A DNA stretch of 64,000 nucleotides from Tetrastigma voinierianum (lineage: Eukaryota; Streptophyta; Magnoliopsida; Vitales; Vitaceae). Shown here piece by piece: positions 1 to 11,200 of this stretch; the stretch's first letter is position 1; each line of letters opens with the position of its first letter. The DNA is taken from positions 1 to 64,000 of the forward strand of contig JAEQBH010004117.1 in NCBI GenBank assembly GCA_016808115.1. Reading direction: 5' to 3'. A program made the translations under genes and the position numbers. The notes under the pieces were generated by a model. The model ran no database searches. It saw only the letters and a program-made list of their open reading frames with translations, and was not told where the DNA came from.

Positions 1-500
1 AAGAATGTCGTGACAGCAAAATTGATTGTCATGACAAAGGGTAATGAAGAAATTATGTCACGACACAAGTGAACTCACTCATGACTAAAGTTGGCAAGAG
101 TTTGAAAATATTTGTCGCGCCAAGAGTTTTTATGTTGCGACAGATTGTTCAAAGACTAACACTGCAAGGTATGAAAATCATGTCGCAACACCAGAAACTT
201 ATGTTGTGACAATCAAGACGAATTCAGCTGAACAATGTCACGACATTTCCAAGGTGTGTCGCGACATAATTCAAGGAAAATGGCCAAAAACATTGTCACA
301 ACAATTTCTACTTTGTTGCAACAACCATGAAGAAAAGAATTAAGACATCTGCTGAAACTTTGTTGTGACACTAGAATGTTATGTCGCGACAATAAGTCAA
401 AAGGAATGTCAAGCATAAATGTTGCGATAAAGCCATAACAAAGCATGAAGACAGTGCTGCAGTAATGTCTGACATAAGCAAGCAATGTGCGACAAAAGAC
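1..500 (+). repeat. Array of degenerate palindrome TGTCGCGACA (family B U3)
   Basis: Roughly 15-20 copies of a 10-bp palindrome, often in loose pairs. Perfect copies are at 257-266 and 382-391. Variants such as TGTTGTGACA (361-370), TGTCATGACA and TGTCACGACA differ mainly at the two CpG dinucleotides. Spacing is irregular (about 15-50 bp). Confidence 0.9.
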
Positions 501-1954
501 TCACTAAAGGCCTACATAAAATCCTAGGTCAACCTTGAATTCGGGCCTAACATTTAATAACCCTAAAAATAAAAAGTTAAAGGAATAATGCACAGCTTGG
601 ATCGAACCCTAAACACTCTAGGGAAGCATTGAAGTCTAATTTTTGTATATATTTTAAATCTTTTCTTTTCCTTTTCTCTTCTTTTTCTTTTAAAATCAGA
701 GTAATTGATCTGATGCGAATTTTAAAGCTCATGTTAATGTTTATTTAGTTTTGATTATGTCACAATTTTAATGGAGTTGGAAAATTTTAAGATTCATTTG
801 ATTTCAGATATGATTACCAATTTCAATGAATTTGTTTTGATCAACTAGTCATTGTGATCGTAATCAATTTGAAAGATTTACTTCTCGGGGAAGAGATTTG
901 TGTTTTGAATATCACTTGTGTTATTACGAAGTTGTGGGTAGCGGAGCCTTTGGATTTGATCTAATTGGTAGTGCTCTTATTGAGATGTTAGAGATATCCG
1001 GTTTATGCAGAAAAGGTTGTATCCTTGCTCGATTCTAGGACCCACATGAGTGACACAAAGATGGATACATAAGAGTATAAAGCAGTCACCTAGGGGTATT
1101 TTGCATTGATATTCATTGAACTAATATACTCTAAGTGTAATTTTGATACTCGCAATTGTAGTTCCTACCTCTATAGGACTATTTGTTGAAACATCATCTT
1201 TCACCCTTAGATGTTTCATCTAAATTTGGCAAAATGATCTTAATCACGTGTTAGCTCAAATTCTAATCAAGGAGAAGGAACATTTTAAAGAATTGCAGAT
1301 TGAGGTGCCAATTGCATTGAGAAAGGCTTTTGATTCCCTGTCTATGGGGACAAGCAGTTTTTAGTCCTAATAAATGGTTGTGAAGTACTGGAAAGGAAAA
1401 ACAACCAAATCTTAAAGAGGGCCAATTCTTACAAGTAACTACTTAGATCCATTGACTTGGTTTAGGAATATGGTCTCCTAATTAGTGAAATGTATAGTGT
1501 TAGGAGGTTTCCAAGGCTATACGACACTACTCTTGGACAAGTCCAGAATCAGAACCATCACTAACTTGTTTTTTAACCTATTGCAAATTGATAATCAAGG
1601 CACTGATTCATTTCTCAGAGCTGTTTCCATTTAGTGAGATCTCTTATTCACTTATTTTTAATTTCTTTTTAAATGGAGAAAACTAAACAAAAAGTATTTT
1701 GATTATAGTCTACTCAATTAGTTTACAAATTATGTCAAAACAGTTGTCCAAATAGTGACTATCTTGAGTAGAGGGAGTAGTTAATCTTTAAATTTTCAAA
1801 TTAATCCTTGTGGGAATGATATACGGTTAAAAATCCACTTTTATTACTTGTATGACATATGCACTTGCAGTGATTTACATCAAACCAAATTTTAATTGCA
1901 AATTATTATCTACACGATATAAAACAGTTTTAATATCTTCAAATCAACAAGTTC
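1..1954 (+). mobile_element. LTR 'family B', plus strand (left edge truncated) with PBS
   Basis: The 3' part of a long LTR of a Ty3/gypsy-type element. It shares an ordered set of blocks with the inverted copy at 53229-56074: the palindrome-rich U3 (1-500), the ATCTAATCAAGGAG-like block (near 1262) and a terminal block ending TTTTATTACTTG...GCACTTGCAG (1840-1880). A degenerate primer-binding site follows at about 1955-1970 (TGGTGGCAATGTC, compare TGGCGCCGTTGCCGG). A TATA-like CATAAAA lies near 514. It is interrupted or diverged around 640-1200. The two copies differ considerably, so they are not a recent pair. Confidence 0.72.
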
Positions 1955-2027
1955 TGGTGGCAATGTCAAGAATTAGTTAATTTGGTATATGATCAAAATC
2001 AGTCATTTTAGACAATCAACAATAAGC

Positions 2028-2215
2028 CACTCACGCTCCAGCGTGAATGCTCTTACACTAAAATGCTAGTCCACTTATGCTACGGCATGAGTCTACTCAC
2101 ACTATGGCATGGCTATGCTTGGCTAATTCCAATAGCGACCCATTTTTCGCCACGCTACAACGCCATAATCGCCTGCTTGTAGCGGCCAGATCCGCCGCAC
2201 TACGGCATGGATGTG
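2028..2215 (+). repeat. Array of imperfect palindromes CACGCT..AGCGTG (family D)
   Basis: Contains TCACGCTCCAGCGTGA and relatives such as TATGCTACGGCATGA, CACACTATGGCATGG, CACGCTACAACGCC and GCACTACGGCATGG within about 190 bp. It sits in the same relative place of the LTR as the array in family B. Confidence 0.7.
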
Positions 2216-2391
2216 GGACTGAATGTGATAAAGCCCATTTTTTGCATTCTCTTGGTTGGCCATTAAAAATGAAAATTAGGGCATTTGACGAGGGGAGTCA
2301 GGAGCTGCTCGTGGAGGCAAGAAGGAGACGATCCTTTGGGTGGAAACACCCAAAGGCAAATCTCTCTTGGGGAGATCGGTTCTTGTCTTTG

Positions 2392-2454
2392 AAGAAGAAG
2401 AAGAAGAAGAAGAAAAAGAAGAAGAAGAAGAAGAAGAAGAAGAAGAAGAAGATT
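2392..2454 (+). repeat. (GAA)n microsatellite
   Basis: About 21 GAA/AAG units with one AAA interruption. It creates artefactual lysine- and glutamate-run open frames on the plus strand. Confidence 0.95.
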
Positions 2455-3230
2455 TGGAGAGAAGAAATGAGTTTCATTTATCCTTTTCTCCTATTTTCTT
2501 GCTTTTCTTCATTTTCTATGGTTGTATTTCTCCTCCATGAACTAATTCCATTTAGAGGGTTTTGATGTAGTAAACAATGAACCATGATGTTTAGTTTTGA
2601 TTTGTAATCTTTGATGTTTAGATTATATATATTAAATATTCTATTCAATTTCTCATGCTTGTTGATGATTGATCACCATTAACATGATTTGTGACATAAT
2701 TTGAGGTTGAGAAACAATAATTAGGTTAGACTATGAATAGAATGTCATGTTTCTCCATAGAATAGGGATATTTGTGGGTTTCTAATGCTTAATGCAATCT
2801 TTGGTTATGATAGTTTGAGGTAAAGATACATTAGAACCCTTTGCAAGGGTAAGGCGTATTGCTTGAGAAAGATAACCGTGCTTGGGTGAAATACGCCCAT
2901 TAATATATAATTTAGGCATCATTGGGACCATTTTGAATCTCACAATAGGAATTTTTTAGATGAAATCAAAACCCTAGGCTTTCTTGTAATTACATTTTCT
3001 ATTTTCATGTTAGAATCTTAGATTTAGTATTTCATCAGTTAGTTTCTTTTCCATTTCCAATTTCACCATTGTGTTAATCCAAATAAAGTTAGGGCTATTC
3101 TTATTTCGGTAATTAGTAACCTAATCATCATGGGATGATACTCTTACTTTCAAACTTTATTACTTGAGGCGACGTGTGCACTTGCGCACATAAGCGTATA
3201 CATTTTATATAGCACAAATTGAGCCTATCA

Positions 3231-4590
3231 ATTTCCTCCTTATGCGACCGATTCTGTGCCATCTAAGCAAGTGTCTTCTTCCTACATGTACATTGTTGTT
3301 GGCCCATTTTACCTTTTCTGCAAATTCAAATTCAACAATACTAAAAAATTGACCATGGTCGTCGTAGTCTTCAGAAAGGTGAGAAAAGTGATCGTTGGAT
3401 ATGTGGGAAGGTGGAGGTGGAGAGAGAGAGGAGAGAGAAAAGGTGGGATAAAGTGAAATCTATATGTGTATGCTAGGTTGGGTTTGATTGGCCATGCCAC
3501 GAAGGTGTTTGATGGAAATTCGATCGTCATGAGAGAAGGTGACGAGGCGGAATCTTTATGATATACGGGTATTGGAAGTGGAAGAGTGGTCAGACATAAT
3601 GGCTCCTTCTTGTGATGCTTTAGAGGAATGTAATTACTTGGACTGCTATGGTTACAAAGTATGCCAAAAGGAAGAGTGTCGCGTAAGTTACTCTTACTCC
3701 TTGATTAGTTACCCGGTCGGTTAGGACCAAAACGAGAAGAAGCGCTCCCAGTGATTTATTTCAAATAATCGCTAGGTGAGACTATTTAAAGAAAATGAGT
3801 TAAAGTGAGATTATTCATGTTAATTAATCTTTTTTATGACATCTATTAACTTTTTATGACATATATTAGAACAACTCGATCATTCTTCATTTTACTTCCA
3901 TCTCCATATTTGAAGATTTCTTATTAAAAATTGCACTCTAACCATCCTTCATTCTGGATTATGTGGTGTAACTAATATTCCCCTATTATTTTAGCCATAT
4001 ACTACTATTCTTTAATTATTTTATTCTTATAATAATAAAATAATTATTTTAATAATATTTTATAACATATTGTATTTTAAGATATTTTTATTTTTATTAT
4101 TTATTATTTTATTAATTTTTAATTATTTTCCAAATACAATATAACAAAAAATTATTTCAATATATTCTTTTGAATATTAATGTAATTTATTATTCTTTTA
4201 TTAATGTTACTTTTTTTAATATAATATGATGCTCTATAATATAATATTTATGGATTTAAAATTACATTTTCATTTGTATTAAATTTTATTTATTTAATAT
4301 AATTTTATATTTATGTTTAAATAAAAATAAAAGCATTCCATATATCATATTCTTATATATTATAATTTAAAAAAAATAAAAATTTAAAGATACAATAACG
4401 ATTTGGATTAAGAAAATAGAAGATTATTGGTTGAAGTTAGAACTCTAAAGAATGAGCTCCATCATCTCTGACATGCTGAAAGATGCCAATTTAAATTGGA
4501 AATGAAGATTTGGGGTTAGAGTTCTTTTCTTAACTTGTAATACAAAGTGGTAGTAAATCTAGTCTCATGGAACTCAGTAACACCCGTTTT
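3231..4590. other. Intergenic, AT-rich, no gene recognised
   Basis: A GA-rich patch (3415-3450) is followed by very AT-rich sequence (3960-4400). Short plus-strand frames near 3540-3720 match nothing I recognise. Confidence 0.5.
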
Positions 4591-4594
4591 GAAA

Positions 4595-5030
4595 GAAAAA
4601 GACTTGAAGATTTGTTTCAAGTACATGCGGTATAATAATCAATTGACCGTTTTAATAGCATAGCATACATTGACAAACTTGGAACTTTAGCCTAATGGTA
4701 TATGATCTCTCTCTTATTCAAAGGGGTCATAATTGAGAGTGAGGATTTGAGTCACGGCTACAAAGAGGAAATCTTTTACAAAAATAATTTGTGGTTGGAG
4801 TTGCTCTTGACACATAAACAACATTGTGTGTAATCACAGTCTCCTTGAAGACTCAAACACAGTCACGAAATTTGTTTAGTACATGCGATTTGTAATAATT
4901 GACTGTTTCAATCGCAGGATCATACATCGACAAACCTGGAACTATAGCCCTAATAATGCGATCGCACAAATTCTGAGAGGATGAGCCATAGAGATGGTCG
5001 AGTCACTGACTACAATTTAGGAGGGTGTAT
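4595..5030 (+). repeat. Tandem duplication, period about 257 bp, two diverged copies
   Basis: The block CGACAAACCTGGAACTATAG (from about 4928) repeats TGACAAACTTGGAACTTTAG (from 4671). Flanking motifs repeat in the same order (GTACATGCG..TAATAAT..TTGACCG/TTGACTG). Lies just beyond the PEX12 stop codon, so it could be transcribed in the 3' flank. Confidence 0.7.
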
Positions 5031-5176
5031 ACCCCGGGGGCATTAACTAAAGTCTTCACTATTTCACCTGTGTTCCTGGGCAAATCTTATTTGGATACAA
5101 AAAATTTTGTGATAAAATAAATTCATTATAAGACCCTTGATTCGTTGTCTTGTTTTTACCTCACCAACAGAATTTG

Positions 5177-5247
5177 CTACATATCATGAAACAGCCTCCT
5201 TATCTACAGTCATTGCAGGCATCAATATAATTCAGGCATCGCTTATA
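5177..5247 (-). CDS. PEX12: PEX12 exon 10 (stop codon)
   Basis: Acceptor GAAACAG. It encodes YKRC (the last RING cysteine) and, after indels, the terminal IRRLFHDM followed by TAG at 5179-5177. The family's usual C-terminus is DQIRRLFHD, so the stop is in the expected place. Confidence 0.9.
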
Positions 5248-8200
5248 CTGTTTCAATATAGATCAAAACAGAAATTAAATAATATATTCATCAGTTAAAA
5301 AAAACATATATTTCACCCAACTAGGAAAGGAAGAGAAAAAACTATAAAGCATGAAGGAACAGAATAAAGACAATAAGCAAGATCATGTTTTGATCCAGTT
5401 TGAAACAGAATTTGGTCATTTTTTTACCAAAATCTGAGAAAAATCAAATAAAAGAAATGACCCCTACCAATTGGAAAGATTATGCTTTTAGATTTCCTTG
5501 TGGATGGGTAAGAGTGGGTTGATCATTCGAACTCACATTAAGATACAAATTACTAAGGAAAATGATTTCTCATGTTTGAGGGGAGGGAAGGAACTTAAGT
5601 AAAAGGAAATAAAGAAAATCAAATATAATCAATTCCTCAAAATTTTATATATTTTAAAATTTCTTGAATCCTTATACAGAAAACAAATAAAATGAGTTTG
5701 AATAAAACATATAGAATTAATTTATTAAGTTTAAGATTATTTTATTTTCTTTTGGAAATTTTCTTTGGCCTCACTTTTCCCTTTTTATTTTCTTTCCTTA
5801 GTATTTTCCAGTTCCAAACGGACGTTAAGGAAAAAAGATGGACTGAAAAGAATCTGGAGACCTCACCTTAGAAACATACTTGAATATGCAAGCATAGCAG
5901 AGAAGACAAACCCTGAAACAGAAACTACCGATGGATTTGTACGCTTCTGTAAGCATAGAGCACATGCTGTTCTATCAGATGGGAGTGGAGATACATCTTT
6001 AGCTACCCTGTTTTCCAAGATTCGATAAGAAAAAAACATCCTAGTGAGTTTGCTTGTTTAACATAGCAACATAAGGTAGTTTCTTTTAACTTCTACATAT
6101 TGTGCTGGACCAACTGGCTTCTAGAAATCATTTGAACTCCCCCAAAAGAAAAGAAAAAAGATAAGAAAAAAGAAAAGAAACATGTTCAGTGATCAATTGT
6201 CCTAAAAGTGACCTTAGGAATTGGGTTTGATGTAGATATTATACCTTTAACACCCTCTCATGTACAGCCCCATATCCGTGCGTGGAGAGTCAAACAAATC
6301 AAATAAGTCTCGTAGGCTCAAATCAACAAATGAAGAATAAATTACGGAAATGACTGAAACCCAGATCTCTTACCAAACTAGGCTACGATATTATGTTAAG
6401 CAATATTTGTCACAAAGCAGAAAGCTTTATAAGATTTGGAATTTAATATCATTCCTTTAACTCAAAACATTTGTAACAAAACTATATATTGAAGTTTTGG
6501 TCCACTTAGATTTATTATTTTTATTATTATTTTGGTAAACCACATTAATTTCCTTTCAACGAAGGAGGGATGTCATCGCAAATGGGTCTTTTTCTCTTTG
6601 GCGACAAAGTAACTTTTTTTTTTTGGTCAAGCAGGCCACGCACACACGAAGGCGCCTTTAAGCCATATTACATGGCTCCATACGAACGGAAAGGGACCCA
6701 TGAGACTATAAAAAGCTCTGGAACATATTTATCTTCCCGAGGCGGCCCAGAGCATTTGGTTAATTTAGGAGAGACCTGATCATCTACCTCTACATGCTTG
6801 GTGGTTCAAAGTAACTTTTCAAACTACTTAAAATAGGGAAACAAAGATGTATAAATAGAAAATTCGACAGACATGCATAATAGAAACGGAGGAAGTGGAA
6901 AATGGAGGAAAAATAGGTAGAATTTGAAGCATATTAGAAATGACTCACCTTTGGTGGTGGAGGTGGAGGTGGTGGGGATATGCAGTTGGAGCTGACATTC
7001 TTTCCTCAATAGTTGTTTGCCTACACTCCATCATCTGAGTAGTTCAAATCAATGGCATGTCAATAGAAAATATGAAAGAAAATAGAAAATAGGTTTAAAC
7101 TAAACAAATTAATTTTATATATTTATTCAAACTCATTTTATTTGTTTCTCTATGTTACATAATAACTAAGAAAATTTTAAAAGATATAAAATTTTGAAGA
7201 ATTTTGATTATATTTGATTTTCTTTTATATTTTTCATAGTGAAACCAAACATGAAAATGATTTTCCCTCACTATTTTTCCTTTCCCTAGCATTTTCAGTT
7301 TACAGAAAGCATCGTATAATGAATGTTAAGCAAGAACAGAATCCTACTGTTGATTGTAATTCATGTCAAAATGCATAAAAATAAATGTAATCAAGAATCA
7401 ATAGAAAATTTTCAGAAATCAATTTAATTTCCTAATGAGGTTACATAGAGGTTTAGGTTTTTTTTTTTCCTTTTTTTTTTTGTCAAGGTGTGTGGGGGGG
7501 GGGTATGGAGATTTGGGTACATATACAAACATGACCATTTTTATTTTATTTTATTTTTTTGAAGACAATTTAAAGTATTTAACATCAACCCCAGAATGTA
7601 GGCTAACTCACTTTAAAGAAGAATACTGCTGCAATTAGACCAGTTTGTGCATAGTCAAGCACAGTATACGTGCAGCTGAGCAGTGCTCTTTGCAATGTCT
7701 GCGATAAAAACACGATAGAGAACTTCATTTCCCTGTAGTCAAGTATGTAAAGAAATAGCGACGATAAAGACCAAAGTAGAAAAGACATCAACAGCCTGCC
7801 AGCCTTATTAGCAAAAATACTTTTGACAAAATTAGCAAGAATTTAGGTCTGTTGATAAAATTTTCTTCTCAAGCCTCAATTCTGTTTTGGACATTTCAAG
7901 TCCTGAATTTGGAATAAAATTTAAAAAGCTGGCCAAAAAAGCAGATCACTACCAGCAACATTGTCGACATCACCACTTCAGCTTGACAGCAACAGGACTG
8001 ATGACGGAAAATAATGATCAAAAGAACAAATACAACAGGTTTCTAACACTAACATTGGCTCTAGAGAACATGGAGAAAAGCAGATGTGGTATACTACAGT
8101 GTAGAGGAGTCGGTCTGATTATTCTAGAAGGACCTGGAAGCATCTAATTTGTTCCTTAATATGGCAGCTCTGTTGGCAGTTATCCCTCTTCTAGAATCTT

Positions 8201-11200
8201 CCTTCTCCTACTATATATTTGTATTACCTATCTTGTAACTTGTGAGATAATAAAGCATCATTTCCATTACATACCCGTATTGTGTTTGGTTCTTTCATAC
8301 CAGCAAACATGGTATCAGAGCATCGAATCCTCCATTTTATTGCCACAACACTCTGGTCACCTTCTTCTTACTTCCATTCCATTGTCTCATCTTCACCATT
8401 GATCTTTCTGAAATGGCTTTGTAATGGGCTGAGAACTCCATGCCAGAGATCTTGACAATGATGCTGAATTTTCTCAAAACAGAGGAGTCAACAATGGCAG
8501 CGACACAATTCAATCGTTGTCCCTGCACAACTCAGATCATCCAGGGATGATTCTAGTTTACACTCTCACTGGTTCAAATTACCTTATCTGGAGTCGATTG
8601 ATGAAAATAGCGCGATTGCTAAACAAAAGCTTCAGTTTGTCACCGAAAAATGCATAACAATGGTTGAGTCGGCAACATAGTAATTTCCTGGTTTCTCAAC
8701 TCAATTTCCAAAATATTTAGTGGATGCATTTCTCTATACAAATACTGCCAAGAGTTGTGGAAGAACTGCGGAGAGGTTCAGAGAAATGTGTGTCTCTCAT
8801 CTACCAAATTCAAAAGAGAATGCTCCAATCTCCCAAAGGAACTATGAATATTTCTCAGTACTATACCAAATTGAAAAAGGCTTGGGATGAGTTAAACTGT
8901 TGGATGCCACTTCCTAGCTGCTCATGGCCCGACCATGTGTTTGTGGAAATGCCAAAGCCATTGCTATTATATTTTCCAACAATTGACTTATGCAATTTCT
9001 CATGGGATTAAATGAGTCTTTTGACAATGTTCGCATTCAGATTCTCTTGCTTGATCCCCTTCCTTCAGTAAACAAAGTCTACTCAATGGTGCTCCGGATT
9101 GAGAAACAACATGAAGCCACTGATATTTTTGCTGAAAATGAAAAGAATATTGCTCTGTTTGTTCGCTCACCTTCTCATAAGCAACCAGGCTGGACCTATT
9201 CTCGCACTAATCTGGCATATCCTAAGGGACCTCCAAGGGGTCATGGTGATTCTTCTGGTAGAGGATTTGGTTCTCGGTCTGACTTCGAAAACCATTTAGT
9301 CATTGTGATTAATTGCAATTCTGATGAGCAATGCTAGTATTTTTGCTTTCATCTCCATGGACTTCTGATTGGTACAAAGTTTTAGCTCGCACCCTATTTG
9401 CTAACATAGCTGGGGGCTCCTGAACTGGTTTGGCCACATTCTACCCCAAACCAGTGTGTTGAATCTTCTGCGCGCTCTGCTCCAGCACTTTCCAAGGTCA
9501 TTGATGCAGCTCATTTTGCCCACCTCGAGCATTTTGCTAGTATTCCTCCAATGCCCTCACATTTTGCCTTCACAAGTCAGACCACTTCATCTATCGAGAC
9601 TTGGATTGTTGACTAAAGAGCTTCAAATCATATGTGTTGGACTTCTCCCCTACTTATCCAACCTACCCTTGTGCCCCGAGCCATGCACGTTCCTTGCAAA
9701 GGACTCATATCTCGATTACAATACAATGGCAAGCATGATTCTTAGCCCTCTCCCATAGGGTTTTGTACATGTTAGTTTTTTGAAAAAAATTATTAAAATA
9801 ATTTGAAAATGAAAATAATCTGTAGTATGTGAGCGATAATGCTCTGGTCGTGCACAACGACATTAACTTAAAAAAATTTCAATGCCACAGTCATTGACTA
9901 CGACATTACTATTCACACACTAATTTGGGCATTATTTTCATTTCCAAACTATTTTAATAATTTTCTTTCTATAAAACCTAAATAAGATCCAAAACTCTCT
10001 CTCTCTCCATAACGTTCTTCACATCTCCTCCTTTCATTCCTAACCTCTGTACGTTCCCAGCCCCAGCCACCACATCCAATATCTTTTCAGAATTTTATCA
10101 CGACATTTGCATTTTACAAGACCTGAAGGCGATAGTGATCGTGGTCAAGCTTATCAACCATCTCTACATCTTGATGATTCGACTTCGGCATAATTCTTTG
10201 CCCCCGGGACAGCCCTGCTGGCTCTCTGTGACTATTGGTCAACTCGTTTCAACCACACCTCATTCTCATCCGCGGCCACTACTCCTTCTACCTTTTTGTC
10301 CCATTTTGCCTTCTTGTGTTTCATTTTCGTAAAAATCACACTTGGATCTTACTTCTCTCCCTCTGGTAAATCTCCCATTGGTTGTAAATGGGTGTACAAG
10401 ACCAAACTCATCGATGAATGCTTCAATTATGATTTAAGGCGGTTGGTGGCGAGTTCTCATCAAATCGCGAGGAGCATTGACTACGATCATCATTTTCTCC
10501 GGTAGCCAAACTTGTTGTCGTCTCTTTCTTACCATTGCTCTTAGCTAAAGCTTGGCACCATTCATCAACGACATCAACAATGCATTTCTTCATGGTTACC
10601 TTGATGAGAAAGAGGTGTACATGCTTCCTCAGTAGCTACACAAAGGCGGCTCGGTCAAGTTTTCGGTTACGCTGCTCTCTTCTATGGCTTGAAGCAAGCT
10701 TCACGGCAATGGAATCATGAATTTTGTTCCAAACTCACCCAGTTTAGCTTCACTCAATCTGCTCATGATCATTATCTTTTCCTTAAGAAGTCTTCGAACT
10801 CTTTTTGGCACTATTGGTTTATGTGGATGATGTCCTCCTTAACGGTACCAATGAAGCCGACATCCTTCATGTTAAGAGTTTCCTAGATTCAGTTTTCATC
10901 ATTAAGGACCTTGGCTATGCTAAATACTTTTTGGGTCTCGAGATTGCACGCAGCCCTGATGGCACGTTCCTCCATTAGCGTAAGTATGTGCTGGACATTT
11001 GTAAGGATGTTGGGCTCCTACATGCTACGCCCACCTCCACTCCCATGCAGAAGGGCCATAAGTTCCCTGCTGATTCTCCTCTCCTATCTGAACCTAATCA
11101 GTATAGAAGACTCATTGGCAGCTTCTCTATGTTACCATGACACGTCACCGTGTCATCTTAGTTCTTCAGCAACTCCAGCCAACATGTGGCTGCCATGGGG

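Larger units (their letters stand above)
2010..3230 (+). mobile_element. LTR 'family D', plus strand (Athila/Tat-like)
   Basis: Resembles long plant gypsy LTRs. It has an array of imperfect palindromes near its 5' side, a GAA-rich stretch, a CTTGTTGATGATTGATCACC block and, near its 3' side, CTTTATTACTTGAGGCGACG then TGTGCACTTGCGCAC (3153-3190). That terminal block matches the family B terminal block in layout. No internal coding region follows, so it is a solo LTR or a fragment. Borders are approximate. Confidence 0.6.

Noticed and set aside
1..500. CRISPR-like array (short palindromic repeats with spacers)
   Set aside because: Repeats are 10 bp, degenerate and irregularly spaced, spacers are not of constant length, and the locus is a plant LTR with a second copy at 54.8-55.9 kb.
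2077..2565. 162-codon open frame
   Set aside because: It runs through the LTR-D palindromes and the (GAA)n microsatellite. The lysine run is an artefact.
3256..3724. Overlapping short frames on both strands
   Set aside because: No similarity recognised, no splice context, low-complexity GA/TC composition.
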